The position numbers and the translations under genes are program-made. The notes below the pieces were generated by a model that saw only the letters and a program-made list of their open reading frames with translations, had not been told where the DNA came from and searched no databases. From Leisingera sp. ANG-M7 (GTDB lineage Bacteria > Pseudomonadota > Alphaproteobacteria > Rhodobacterales > Rhodobacteraceae): DNA of 64,000 bases. The DNA is taken from positions 58,750-122,749 of the forward strand of contig NZ_JWLI01000025.1 of NCBI RefSeq assembly GCF_000813965.1. The letters are read 5' to 3'. This document shows positions 28,637-37,235 of the stretch, one piece after another (within the stretch, counting starts at the first letter, position 1; every line of letters begins with the position of its first letter).

Positions 28637-29941
28637 ATGAAGTTCATCAAGGATATCATCGGCGAAAAACGGGAACGGGTGCGGGCAGAAGCTGCTGCTG
28701 TCCCCGCTGCCGAACCGGTGCAGCCGCCGGCACGGGACCCGTTCGACAGCCTCGCGCAACAGCAGGAAGCAGAACCTTCCGCGCCGCCGCTCAACCTGGA
28801 CCTCGGCTTCAATCTGGACCCGGAACCGGAGGCCGCTGAGGACGGCTATATTCTGCCGGAGGATTTCCTGGAGGAAGATGAGCCGGAAGAAGAAGACAGC
28901 GCGGAAGCCTGCCTCGACAGCCTCGGCAGCGAAGCGCCGGAAGAGGATGCCATCGCCGCTTTCTTTGCCCGGGAACAGACACAAGAGACCCTCGCAGAGC
29001 CGGAACACGTTGCGGCAGCCCCGGAGTATGCGGAAGCCGAGGACCCCTTTGCGGCAGAGGATGCAGAGCCGGAGGCAATTGCTGCTGAAGACTATGCAGC
29101 CGAAGAAGATGAGGATGCGCCGGAAGTGCTGGCGCAAGAGCCTGATTTCGGCCGCCTGCAGCAACCGGAGGCCGCCGCGGATCAACCCGGCAGCTACCGG
29201 GTGTTCCACCGCAAGCCTGCCGCTGCAGCACAAATGGAGCTGGAGGCTGACGCGCAGCCGGAACCACAGCCTGATAACCATGCGGATCTTCGTGAAGATT
29301 TGCGGTCTGATCCCTGGCCCGAACCGGTCCGGCAGGCTGAGGCCCAGCCCGCTCCGGCGGCGCAAATGGCTGCCCAGGCGCCCCAGCCGCAGCAGGAGGA
29401 GGCCGCCACCGTGGCACCCATTGACGTGCCTGCGCCCTCGATGGGCCGCGGCGCCAGCCGCGCAGGCCGGGTAAAGACCCGTCTGCTTGGCTTCAGCCCG
29501 GCGCAGGCGCCCGGCAGCGATCCGTTCTCGCGCGGCACGGAGGCAGCCGGGCCCGGCTACACCCAGTTCCCGGTTGGCTGGCTAGCAGTGGTGCAAGGGC
29601 CGGGCCGCGGTGCCGCCTTTACCCTGTTCAGCGGCGTCACGGTGATCGGCCGGGGCGAGGATCAGACCATACGTCTCGACTTTGGCGACAACAGCATCTC
29701 GCGCGACAACCATGCGGCCGTCGCTTATGACGCTGAGCAGAAGGCGTTTTACATCGGCCACGGTGGCAAGGCGAACCTGGTACGCCGCAACGGCCGCCCG
29801 GTGCTCAGCACCGAGGAACTGGCTGCGGGTGACGAGATCCGCATCGGCGAAACCACCCTGCGGTTCGTGCCGCTCTGCGGTGCCTCTTTCGGCTGGGACC
29901 AGCCGCATCAGGACGAAAGCGCCCATGCTGCATTCCGCTGA
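28637..29941 (+). CDS. FHA-domain protein with long acidic disordered N-terminus
   Basis: The protein has 434 residues. Residues 1-270 are strongly acidic and rich in Glu, Pro and Ala, with many EEDE and EDPFA runs, and are predicted to be disordered. An FHA domain lies at about 310-415: VIGRGEDQTIRLDFG, then SISRDNHAAV, with the phosphothreonine-binding Arg, Ser and His of the FHA fold all present. FHA domains bind phosphothreonine, so the protein is the natural reader of the kinase encoded just upstream and is reset by the PP2C phosphatase encoded just downstream. It resembles the role of Fha1/TagH in type VI secretion, but the length and the acidic N-terminus differ. Confidence 0.85.
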   Translation: MKFIKDIIGEKRERVRAEAAAVPAAEPVQPPARDPFDSLAQQQEAEPSAPPLNLDLGFNLDPEPEAAEDGYILPEDFLEEDEPEEEDSAEACLDSLGSEAPEEDAIAAFFAREQTQETLAEPEHVAAAPEYAEAEDPFAAEDAEPEAIAAEDYAAEEDEDAPEVLAQEPDFGRLQQPEAAADQPGSYRVFHRKPAAAAQMELEADAQPEPQPDNHADLREDLRSDPWPEPVRQAEAQPAPAAQMAAQAPQPQQEEAATVAPIDVPAPSMGRGASRAGRVKTRLLGFSPAQAPGSDPFSRGTEAAGPGYTQFPVGWLAVVQGPGRGAAFTLFSGVTVIGRGEDQTIRLDFGDNSISRDNHAAVAYDAEQKAFYIGHGGKANLVRRNGRPVLSTEELAAGDEIRIGETTLRFVPLCGASFGWDQPHQDESAHAAFR

Positions 29942-30896
29942 ACTTGAGTACGACGCTGCGACGGCCATCAGTCAAGGCCGCCGCGAGCGTCAGGAGGATG
30001 CCGTCGCCGCCGATTTCATGGCTGGCGCCGGTGCCGGCTTTGCTGTGCTGGCCGATGGGATGGGCGGCCACGCGGCTGGCGATGTCGCGGCCAAAATCGT
30101 GGTGACAGAGGTGTTTGCAGAACTGAAGCTGCGCACTGGTGAGCCGGACTTGCTGGAGCCCGCCATCGGCGAAGTGCTGCACGGTGCGGTTGATGGCGCC
30201 AACGCCTGCCTTGGCGAATATGCCAGCCACCAGCCCCAGGTGCAGGAACGGGGCATGGGTGCTACCCTGCTGGCGCCGGTGCTGTTCCGCGACCGGCTTT
30301 ATTGGATTTCGGTCGGCGACTCGCCGCTGTACTTGTTCCGCGACGGCGCGCTGATCCGCCTCAACGCCGACCATTCGATGGCGGCGGAGCTGGAGAAGCT
30401 GGTCGCCCGCGGCCGCATGGATCCGGCAGAGGCCGCCGCCCACCCGGACCGCCACTGCGTGACCTCAGTGCTGACCGGTGCGGATATCCCGCTGGTCGAT
30501 TGCCGCAGCGCACCTGTGCGGTTGCAGCATGGCGATATCGTGTTGGCCGCAAGCGACGGGCTTCTGTTCCTGGAAGAGGAGGAGATTGCCGCCGTGCTGG
30601 CCGCCGAATGCCACAGCCCCAGCGCCCGCATCGGTGCAGCGCTGATGCGGCGGCTGGAGGCGCTGGACGCGCCGGAGCAGGACAACGCTGCCTTCTGCGT
30701 GATCAAGCCGTTCGACCCGCAGGCGCCTCGCCCTGCCGCAGCAGAAGCCGCCGTGCCGGCTGCGCCGGAGCAACAGCCGCTCGAACCCGCCGCCGCCCGC
30801 CAGCGTGCCGGCCGACGGGTTGTTACCTTCATGGCCGCATCCTCCTGGCGAGACGCGCCGGATGCGGGCCGCAGCAAGACGGATGCATCCGCGTGA
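29925..30896 (+). CDS. PP2C-type Ser/Thr protein phosphatase
   Basis: The ATG at 29925 overlaps the FHA gene by 17 bases and gives 323 residues. PP2C metal-binding motifs are present: RQEDAVAAD near residue 22, LADGMGGHAAGD, SVGDSPLYLFRDG, and ASDGLLF and DNAAFCVI near the C-terminus. It removes phosphate from threonine or serine added by the operon's kinase. The last 60 residues are Ala/Pro-rich with a short basic hydrophobic end (GRRVVTFMAASSWR). The GTPase gene overlaps its stop by 4 bases (GTGA). Confidence 0.9.
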   Translation: MLHSAELEYDAATAISQGRRERQEDAVAADFMAGAGAGFAVLADGMGGHAAGDVAAKIVVTEVFAELKLRTGEPDLLEPAIGEVLHGAVDGANACLGEYASHQPQVQERGMGATLLAPVLFRDRLYWISVGDSPLYLFRDGALIRLNADHSMAAELEKLVARGRMDPAEAAAHPDRHCVTSVLTGADIPLVDCRSAPVRLQHGDIVLAASDGLLFLEEEEIAAVLAAECHSPSARIGAALMRRLEALDAPEQDNAAFCVIKPFDPQAPRPAAAEAAVPAAPEQQPLEPAAARQRAGRRVVTFMAASSWRDAPDAGRSKTDASA

Positions 30897-32107
30897 GCCT
30901 TCCTCAAAGAGACATAAGCCCGCTGGCAGGCCAGCTGGAACAGACCCTCAGCGCCGGGCGTCTGCCGTCCGAGGTTTCCGGATGGGGCAGCCAGCTGCTG
31001 CAGCGCCTTCGTCAGCCGGTGCAGGTGGCGGTTGCAGGCACCCCCGGCAGCGGCAAATCCGCCCTCATCGACATGCTGCTGGGCCGGGTTGTGATTGGCC
31101 GCAACGGCGGTGGCCTTCTGGTTGATGTCTGCCATGGTGCGCAGGAAATGGCGGAGGTCGAGACCGCCGCGGGCGAGCGTCTGCAAATCCCCGGACTGCT
31201 GGCGCAGATGGAGCTGCCGCAGGACGCCCGCCGGGTGCGCCAGATCCTGCCCGACCCGCGCCTGCGCTGGCACAGCTACCGCGAGTTGCCACTGACAGGA
31301 CCGCTGGCAACGCAGCAGGAGATGCTGCAGCAGGCCGCAGGCAGCGCCGACATCATCCTGTGGTGCAGCCAGGAGTTCGCCGCAGATGAACGGGCGCTCT
31401 GGGCCGAGGTACCCGACAGCACCAAGGATCACAGTTTCCTGGTCCTGACCATGGCCGACCGCCAAGTTATGCGCGGCACCCTGCCCGGGCTGATCGAGAC
31501 GCTGGAACCCATCGCCGCTGAGGAGTTTCTCGGCGTCTACCCGGTGGCAGCAATCCAGGGGCTGACCGCCCGCACCGCTGAGGCGCCGCAGGATGGGCTG
31601 TGGCAGTCCAGCGGCGGCAAGCAGCTGGCCGGGGACGTGCAGCGCCAGGTCGATCTGGGCCGAGCCTCTGACGTTGATCAGGCCGAACTGCTGATCCGCC
31701 AGTTCGGAGGCAGCCTGCCGGCTGAGGCCGCCCCCGACGTTCCGGCCCCTGCTTCTGCAACACCCCCTGTGCCGGCGATTGCCGCCGCCCCGCAAGCTGC
31801 CAGCCTGGGAGCCGCGCTGGACCAGCTGCAATCCGGTGCCGAGGCGATGCTGGCCGAGGCCGAAGCCGCCGGCGGCCCGCAGGCCGCCCCGGTCCTGGCG
31901 CAATGCATGGAGATGATCCGCAACCTGTCGCAATCGCTTGATGCGATGCCCGCCAGCGCCGCGGTGGAGGCCGCCCGCGAGGCCGCGCAAGACGGTGAGG
32001 AGATGCTGATGCTGTGCCAGCTGGAACAGGATGAGGACGCCGCCGTGGATGCGGTGACCCTGCTGATCCAGCTGAAGAAGGAACTGATGGTAGAGCCGCC
32101 CGGATAG
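30893..32107 (+). CDS. P-loop GTPase-like protein, first of three in the operon
   Basis: The GTG at 30893 gives 404 residues. A P-loop AGTPGSGKSALIDMLLG lies at 48-64, and a TMAD segment at 186-189 stands where the guanine-specificity NKxD motif is expected. The classical DxxG switch II motif is not evident. After about residue 270 there is an Ala/Pro-rich linker and a helical C-terminal region (SLGAALDQLQSGAEAMLAEAE) that could form a coiled coil. It resembles a degenerate dynamin/Era-type GTPase that may act as a partner for the full-length GTPase downstream. Function unknown. Confidence 0.75.
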   Translation: MSLPQRDISPLAGQLEQTLSAGRLPSEVSGWGSQLLQRLRQPVQVAVAGTPGSGKSALIDMLLGRVVIGRNGGGLLVDVCHGAQEMAEVETAAGERLQIPGLLAQMELPQDARRVRQILPDPRLRWHSYRELPLTGPLATQQEMLQQAAGSADIILWCSQEFAADERALWAEVPDSTKDHSFLVLTMADRQVMRGTLPGLIETLEPIAAEEFLGVYPVAAIQGLTARTAEAPQDGLWQSSGGKQLAGDVQRQVDLGRASDVDQAELLIRQFGGSLPAEAAPDVPAPASATPPVPAIAAAPQAASLGAALDQLQSGAEAMLAEAEAAGGPQAAPVLAQCMEMIRNLSQSLDAMPASAAVEAAREAAQDGEEMLMLCQLEQDEDAAVDAVTLLIQLKKELMVEPPG

Positions 32108-32183
32108 GGGCGTAAAACCCCAAGACCCGCGTGCCGGGCAGCAGACCAAAACTCCGAAGCAGGACACAAAAACAGGCCCCGCC

Positions 32184-34244
32184 ATGAACATGGAAAACCA
32201 GATCGAGAGCGCCACCGACATCCGCGCCTCCGCCCGCCCCACAAACCTCGGCGCCGGGCTGGAACCGCTGGCGGATTTCGCCCGCAAGGCGCGGCGGCTC
32301 GACGGTGCGCTGGCCACCCTGCATGGTGTCTCCGGCGAGCGGGTGCAGCGCAGCCTCACCCGCCTGCAGGACGAGCTTGGCACATTTGAACCCAGTGTCA
32401 CCCTGCTGGGGCAGGTGAAATCCGGCAAAACCTCGCTGGTCAATGCGATGGCAGGCTGGGCCGATCTGCTGCCTTCGGACGTCAACCCCTGGACCTCGGT
32501 TGTCACCTCCTTGCATCTGGAACCGGGCGAGACCCGCACCGAGAACAAGGCCTGTTTCCAGTTTATGACCGAAGAGGAATGGGACCGGCTGACTACCAAA
32601 GGCGGCCGCATCGGTGAAATGGCGGGCCGCGCCGGTGCTGACAGCGAGCTGCAGAAGATCCGGACCCAGATCGAGGAGATGCGCGAACGCTCCCGCCAGC
32701 GGCTGGGCCGCAAGTTCGAACTCCTGATGGGGCAGAAGCACGATTACGGCTACTTCGACAAGAACCTGATCGAACGCTACATCTGCCTCGGCGATGATTT
32801 CGATGACGCGGACCTGGGCGAGGTCGACGAGCAGGGCCGCTTTGCCGATATCACCCGCGCTGCCGACCTCTACCTCAATTGCCGCTCGGTGCCGCACCGT
32901 CTCTGCCTGCGCGATACGCCGGGTGTCAACGACACCTTCATGATGCGTGAGCAGATCACCATTCAGGCGATCCGCGACAGCCGCATCTGCGTGGTGGTGC
33001 TGTCAGCGGGCCAGGCGCTGACCTCGGTCGACATGGGGCTGATCCGGATGATCTCCAACCTCAAATCGCGTGAGGTGGTGATTTTCGTCAACCGCATCGA
33101 CGAGCTGGCCGACCCTGCAAACCAGATCGCCGAGATCGAAGCCAGCATCCGCCAGACCCTGGAGACCCACCACGGGCCGCAGGAGGCGGAAATCATCTTT
33201 GGCAGTGCCTATTGGGCCAACAAGGTGCTGACTGGCGGGATGGAGGACATGGATCCGACCAGCTCCGCCGCGCTCCTGAATTGGGCAGAGGCCTCGGTCA
33301 ACGCCTCCCACGCCAAAGCAACGCCGCAGAATATGGTGTGGGAGCTCTCGGGCCTCCCGGCTCTGAACCGTGCCGTGTCCGAACGGATCGTCGCCGACCT
33401 TGGCACACCGCTGTTGCAGCGCATTGCCGCCACCGCCACCACCGCCGCCACCGGCCAGCAGGCCGCCAATGCGGTCATGGTGCAGGGCGAAGGCAGCAGC
33501 GGCGGCGCCAACATGCACGATGTGCGCACCGCCTTCGAGGACATCTGCCAGACCCATATGGAAGCGATGGAGGCAGAGGCCGGCCAGGTGCTCGATTCCT
33601 TCCGCGAGCGCGCCGACCGTGCCCATGCCACCTTCACCGACCGCGCCACCCATGCGCTGATCGACCATCTGGAGAAATGGGGCGAGGACTGCCACTGGGA
33701 ATACGATCCGGCGGGTCTGCGGATGCTGTTGCGCTCTGCCTATTCGGTGATGACCAGCCGCATGCAATCCGCCGCGCAAGGCCGGTACGAGGCCGCGGTC
33801 AGGGACGTGGCAGAGCTGCTTTATGACGGCTTCGGCCCGGCAGTTGAGGGCATCCAACTGGCCGTGCCCGAGGTGCCGCAGCCCGCTTCGCCGGTGGCGC
33901 TGGCACAGTCCATTGCGCTGGATTTCAACGACAGCTGGTGGGCCTCCTGGTGGCGCCGAACCCGCGGCTACAAGGCTTTTGCCAAACAGTTCCGCAAGCT
34001 GATCGCAGGCGAGACAGAGGATTTCATGACCCAGCTGAAGACGGTGCAGACTGCAGAGGCCCGCTCCGCCATCCTCGCCCGTCTGCAAGGATTCTTTGAC
34101 GATCAGCGCGACATTCTGCTGGAGATTTCCGCCTGCCGCCGCGGCGGTGGAGACATGCAGGCCCTGTTCGCCGGGGACGAGGCCAACCGCCGTCAGACTG
34201 AAACCGCCACTGCATTGGAAACACTCAGGAGTTTCACAGCATGA
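32184..34244 (+). CDS. Dynamin-like large GTPase
   Basis: The 686-residue protein has a complete G domain: G1 GQVKSGKTS at 76-84, G2 threonine in NPWTSVVT (about T104), G3 DTPG at 244-247, and G4 NRID at 303-306. A long, mostly helical region follows, with a tryptophan-rich patch DSWWASWWRRTRGYKAF near 580 that could contact membrane. The size and the single N-terminal G domain with a helical stalk fit the bacterial dynamin-like superfamily. Such proteins remodel membranes or assemble on them in a GTP-dependent way. No transmembrane helix is obvious. It lies 76 bases after the first GTPase gene and overlaps the third GTPase gene by 4 bases (ATGA). Confidence 0.82.
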   Translation: MNMENQIESATDIRASARPTNLGAGLEPLADFARKARRLDGALATLHGVSGERVQRSLTRLQDELGTFEPSVTLLGQVKSGKTSLVNAMAGWADLLPSDVNPWTSVVTSLHLEPGETRTENKACFQFMTEEEWDRLTTKGGRIGEMAGRAGADSELQKIRTQIEEMRERSRQRLGRKFELLMGQKHDYGYFDKNLIERYICLGDDFDDADLGEVDEQGRFADITRAADLYLNCRSVPHRLCLRDTPGVNDTFMMREQITIQAIRDSRICVVVLSAGQALTSVDMGLIRMISNLKSREVVIFVNRIDELADPANQIAEIEASIRQTLETHHGPQEAEIIFGSAYWANKVLTGGMEDMDPTSSAALLNWAEASVNASHAKATPQNMVWELSGLPALNRAVSERIVADLGTPLLQRIAATATTAATGQQAANAVMVQGEGSSGGANMHDVRTAFEDICQTHMEAMEAEAGQVLDSFRERADRAHATFTDRATHALIDHLEKWGEDCHWEYDPAGLRMLLRSAYSVMTSRMQSAAQGRYEAAVRDVAELLYDGFGPAVEGIQLAVPEVPQPASPVALAQSIALDFNDSWWASWWRRTRGYKAFAKQFRKLIAGETEDFMTQLKTVQTAEARSAILARLQGFFDDQRDILLEISACRRGGGDMQALFAGDEANRRQTETATALETLRSFTA

Positions 34245-35203
34245 CCTATCAAACTGCTCAGCACGCCCCGGCCTCTGCCGCCCTCCCTCCGGCGGCCGCC
34301 CCGGCCCGCAAGCCGCGGCTGGCGCTGATGGGTGAATTCAGCGCCGGCAAGAGCACTCTCACCAACCTGCTGGTGGGCCAGCAGCCGCTGCCCACCCGCG
34401 TTACCGCCACCCGCCTGCCTCCGGTCTGGATCTCTCACGGGGCCGAGGGCGCCTGCCTGACCGGCACCGACGGCAGCGAGACCCCGGTGCGGCTGGAGGA
34501 CTTGGACGATGTGCCGCTGGAAACCACAGCACTGATTCGCCTGACGCTGCCAGCCGAGGCGTTGGAGCTCTGCGACCTGATCGACATGCCGGGGATCTCC
34601 GATCCCAACATGCCGGCCGGCGTCTGGCAGAACCTGCTGCCAGAGGTGGACAGCGTGATCTGGTGCACCCATGCCACCCAAGCTTGGCGCCAGTCGGAGG
34701 CCGCCGCATGGGAGGAAATCTCCGCCCGGCTCGACGCTCCCAGCACCCTGCTGATCACCCATTTCGACAAGCTCAAGACCCCGCGTGACCGCGACCGGGT
34801 GCTGCGCCGGGTGCAGAAGGAAACCGGCGATGGTTTCAATGCGGTGTTTCCGCTGTCGCTCAGCCAGGCGCTGGCCGCAGGCGAGGACATGGAGGCCTGG
34901 AAGACCAGCGGCGCTGACGGGTTCATAGAATATCTGGTCGACCTGCTCTTGAACTGGTCCCAGCCGGACCGTCCCCGCCCACTGGCTCAGTCTGCCGCCG
35001 CCGCCCAAGCGCTGCAGCCCGAGCAGCAGTTGCGGGCAGATGTGCTGGACATCGGCGGAATCCGCGACAGCGGCCCGCAGCCAGATCCGCAGCTGCAGGT
35101 TGCTGCCGCCGGTGCAAGTGGCGGTCCCCGTGTGATGCCGCGCCGGGTCTCGGCCCCGTCCCGCCGCAGCCAACGCCCCGAAACCCCTTCTGACGGAGAC
35201 TGA
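34241..35203 (+). CDS. Dynamin-family-like small GTPase, third in the operon
   Basis: The 320-residue protein has G1 GEFSAGKST at 31-39, switch I threonines in PTRVTATRLP, G3 DMPG at 115-118, and THFD at 173-176 in place of NKxD. The GEFSxGKST P-loop and the following PTRVTA segment are typical of the dynamin/YjdA-like branch. Compared with the preceding protein it lacks the long stalk and has only a short Ala-rich, then basic and disordered tail. A large and a small dynamin-like GTPase encoded side by side is a known arrangement for bacterial hetero-oligomeric dynamins, but this exact pair is not one I recognise. Confidence 0.8.
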   Translation: MTYQTAQHAPASAALPPAAAPARKPRLALMGEFSAGKSTLTNLLVGQQPLPTRVTATRLPPVWISHGAEGACLTGTDGSETPVRLEDLDDVPLETTALIRLTLPAEALELCDLIDMPGISDPNMPAGVWQNLLPEVDSVIWCTHATQAWRQSEAAAWEEISARLDAPSTLLITHFDKLKTPRDRDRVLRRVQKETGDGFNAVFPLSLSQALAAGEDMEAWKTSGADGFIEYLVDLLLNWSQPDRPRPLAQSAAAAQALQPEQQLRADVLDIGGIRDSGPQPDPQLQVAAAGASGGPRVMPRRVSAPSRRSQRPETPSDGD

Positions 35204-35263
35204 GCCCGCTATGCTGCCAGCACACGCGCTTTGTAAACACATGCCCCGCTGCGGGGGCTGCCC

Positions 35264-35641
35264 ATGACCCTGGCTCTTCAGCTCGACGCCTTGCGCGAGT
35301 TTGAGCCCGGCTGCCGCCTGGCTGCCTTTGGCGATCTTGGCGCCAGCATCGTGCTGCGCAGCAGCAGCGGCAGCGGCCACCCGCAGGAATACCTCGACGA
35401 TCTCTGCCAGCAGGCCCGCCGCGGCTTCCTGGCGCTGGATGCGGCGGTTCAGGCCGGCGGTGTGGCAGCGGCGCCTGCGGACGATGTGATCCTGCTTGCC
35501 CCTGGCGAAGCGCGGCTGTTCGTGCGCGGCTCTGATGGCTCCGGCGATGCAGTGCTCTGTGTCTGCGACGATGCGGATGCCGCCGCCCGGCTGGCCGCGC
35601 CGGCCCGGCAGATGCTGGCCTGTCAAATCGGGGGGACGTGA
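35264..35641 (+). CDS. Small roadblock/LC7-like protein
   Basis: The 125-residue protein is not a clear family member by eye, but its pattern fits a roadblock/LC7 fold: an N-terminal helix (LQLDALREF), a PGCRLAAFGDLGASIVLRS beta hairpin, a long helix about 43-65, a beta strand ILLAPGEARLFVRGS, and AVLCVCDDADAAARLAAPARQML as the final strand and helix. Roadblock proteins regulate small GTPases in MglA/MglB and in Rag/Ragulator-type systems. Coding beside three GTPases supports the idea, but it needs a profile search. It starts 60 bases after the third GTPase, and its stop overlaps the next gene (TGATG). Confidence 0.55.
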   Translation: MTLALQLDALREFEPGCRLAAFGDLGASIVLRSSSGSGHPQEYLDDLCQQARRGFLALDAAVQAGGVAAAPADDVILLAPGEARLFVRGSDGSGDAVLCVCDDADAAARLAAPARQMLACQIGGT

Positions 35642-36408
35642 TGGCAAAACCCGCGCAGCAGACCCGGCAAACCAGTCCCGGCGCCACCTCCGGCCTGCAC
35701 CAGGCGCTGGTCCGGTTGGCTCAGCCCGCCCGCGCTGCGGCATCCAGCACCGGTGACAGCCTGACCGCCGCAGTGCTGCGGGAAATCCGCGAGACCGTGC
35801 TGCCGCGCGAAATCACCCTGTGCATCAAAGGCCGTGCCGCCGCGACCCTCACCGTGGCGCAGCGCCGGATTGCGGGCCTCAGCCTTCCGGACAGCGCGGA
35901 CCCCTCCTCCGTCGCGGAAGACCCGGAGACCGCAGCCCAGATCTTTGCCACCCGCTTGCGACAGTTGAAAGCGGCCAGCAAGAGCGGGGATTTCAGCTTC
36001 CGCCGCCGCCCCTGCCCTGCACCGCAGGGCACCGGCACCTGCTCTGTGGGAACCCTTGCCGCCGCCCTCGCGGCGGCAAGCGGCGGCCGCCTTGACCATT
36101 TCCGCGCCCGGGCGCTGCCACAGGCCGCAGCCTGGCTGCATTGCCCTCAAGGCGGCGGCCAGATACGAGGCGACGGGCCGGAAGCGCTGCTCACCCGGCT
36201 GGATGCGGTGCGCCAGACGTTGGCCTCCAGGGCGGCCCGCCCCGCCTCGGCCCGGATGCCGGTGCCGAAACCGGACTGCCTGCTGCTGCCGGTCTCGCCG
36301 CAGCTGCACGTCCTCGCCGCCTCCGACGGCGGCGCCCTGCTGCTGCTGGCCCTGCCGCCGGAAGCGGCCCGCGCCCAAGCCGCGGCCTGGGCGGGCATTT
36401 ACGGCTGA
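35641..36408 (+). CDS. Unknown protein, last gene of the GTPase operon
   Basis: I do not recognise this protein of 255 residues. GTG at 35638 is an alternative start one codon upstream. There is no signal peptide and no membrane helix. An N-terminal half with ITLCIKGRAAATLTVAQRRIAGLSL is followed by a basic linker (FSFRRRPCPAP). The C-terminal stretch CLLLPVSPQLHVLAASDGG then LLLLALPPEAARAQAAAWAG mirrors the strand-strand-helix end of the small protein just upstream, so it may hold a second roadblock-like domain. It overlaps that gene's stop codon, so the two are made together. Confidence 0.6.
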   Translation: MAKPAQQTRQTSPGATSGLHQALVRLAQPARAAASSTGDSLTAAVLREIRETVLPREITLCIKGRAAATLTVAQRRIAGLSLPDSADPSSVAEDPETAAQIFATRLRQLKAASKSGDFSFRRRPCPAPQGTGTCSVGTLAAALAAASGGRLDHFRARALPQAAAWLHCPQGGGQIRGDGPEALLTRLDAVRQTLASRAARPASARMPVPKPDCLLLPVSPQLHVLAASDGGALLLLALPPEAARAQAAAWAGIYG

Positions 36409-36534
36409 CCCTTTGCGGTTGCCCAAAAAACGGGCACATCTTCTGCCAGGGGGTGCCGCAGAACACTTGCCCGATTGCTATCCGCTGCAGGCCGGGCAAT
36501 ATCTTGGGGCAGCCAGCCCGAATGGATCCGGACA

Positions 36535-37017
36535 ATGACCGCCACAGCCTTTGAAATCGCCGCCGCCCGCCCTTCGGACCCCGAGGCCACGTCCCTGATC
36601 CGCCGCCACCTGGCGCAGATGGCGGCACAATCACCGGAGGAAAGCTGCCACGCCATGGACATCAGCGGCTTGGAGGGGCCGGAGGTGCAGTTCTTCCTGC
36701 TGCGCCGGAACGGGCAGGCGCTGGCAATGGGCGCTCTCAAGGACTTGGGCGATGGCAGCCGCGAGCTGAAGTCGATGCACACCCTGGCAGAGGCCCGCGG
36801 CAGCGGCGCAGGCCGCGCCTTGCTGGGCTTCCTGCTGGACCTTGCCCGCCGTGGTCAGGCTGTCGCGATCTACCTGGAGACCGGATCCACTGAAGATTTC
36901 CTGCCGTCGCGCCGGCTCTATGAATCCTTCGGCTTTGTCCCCTGCCCGCCGTTCGCCGATTACGCCGAGGATCCGTGGTCGGTCTTTATGCATCTGGATC
37001 TGCGCGCCGCGGCTTGA
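36535..37017 (+). CDS. GNAT-family N-acetyltransferase
   Basis: The 160-residue protein shows the GNAT fold: a beta strand FFLLRRNGQALAMGALKD, the acetyl-CoA pyrophosphate loop EARGSGAGRALLGFLL, and the late motif RRLYESFGFVPCPPF. It transfers acetyl from acetyl-CoA to an amine of an unknown substrate. The start at ATG 36535 lies 127 bases after the last gene of the GTPase operon, so it is probably a separate unit. It is a housekeeping-looking neighbour of the tRNA gene. Confidence 0.88.
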   Translation: MTATAFEIAAARPSDPEATSLIRRHLAQMAAQSPEESCHAMDISGLEGPEVQFFLLRRNGQALAMGALKDLGDGSRELKSMHTLAEARGSGAGRALLGFLLDLARRGQAVAIYLETGSTEDFLPSRRLYESFGFVPCPPFADYAEDPWSVFMHLDLRAAA

Positions 37018-37052
37018 CCCCTGGCCGCAGCCTGTCATAACTGGCGCCAAGC

Positions 37053-37129
37053 GGTCCCTTAGCTCAACTGGATAGAGCAGCTGACTTCTAATCAGCAGGT
37101 TGAGGGTTCGAGTCCTTCAGGGATCGCCA
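37053..37129 (+). tRNA. tRNA-Arg (anticodon TCT), CCA encoded
   Basis: The 77 bases fold as a full cloverleaf: acceptor GGTCCCT with AGGGATC, D-stem GCTC/GAGC, anticodon stem GCTGA/TCAGC with loop CTTCTAA (anticodon TCT at 37087-37089, reading AGA), T-stem GAGGG/CCTTC (one G-T pair) with TTCGAGT loop, discriminator G and genomic CCA. tRNA 3' ends are common attachment sites for integrative elements. The decayed integrase that starts about 100 bases downstream fits this. Confidence 0.97.
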
Positions 37130-37235
37130 TTTTCTCCTTTAAAATCTGTTGATAAGCGGTTTCACTCAACTTGGAGTGTGTATAGCAGGCCCATACAGGG
37201 GCCGAATTTGAGGCCGCAGAGATTTCAGCGGTCAT

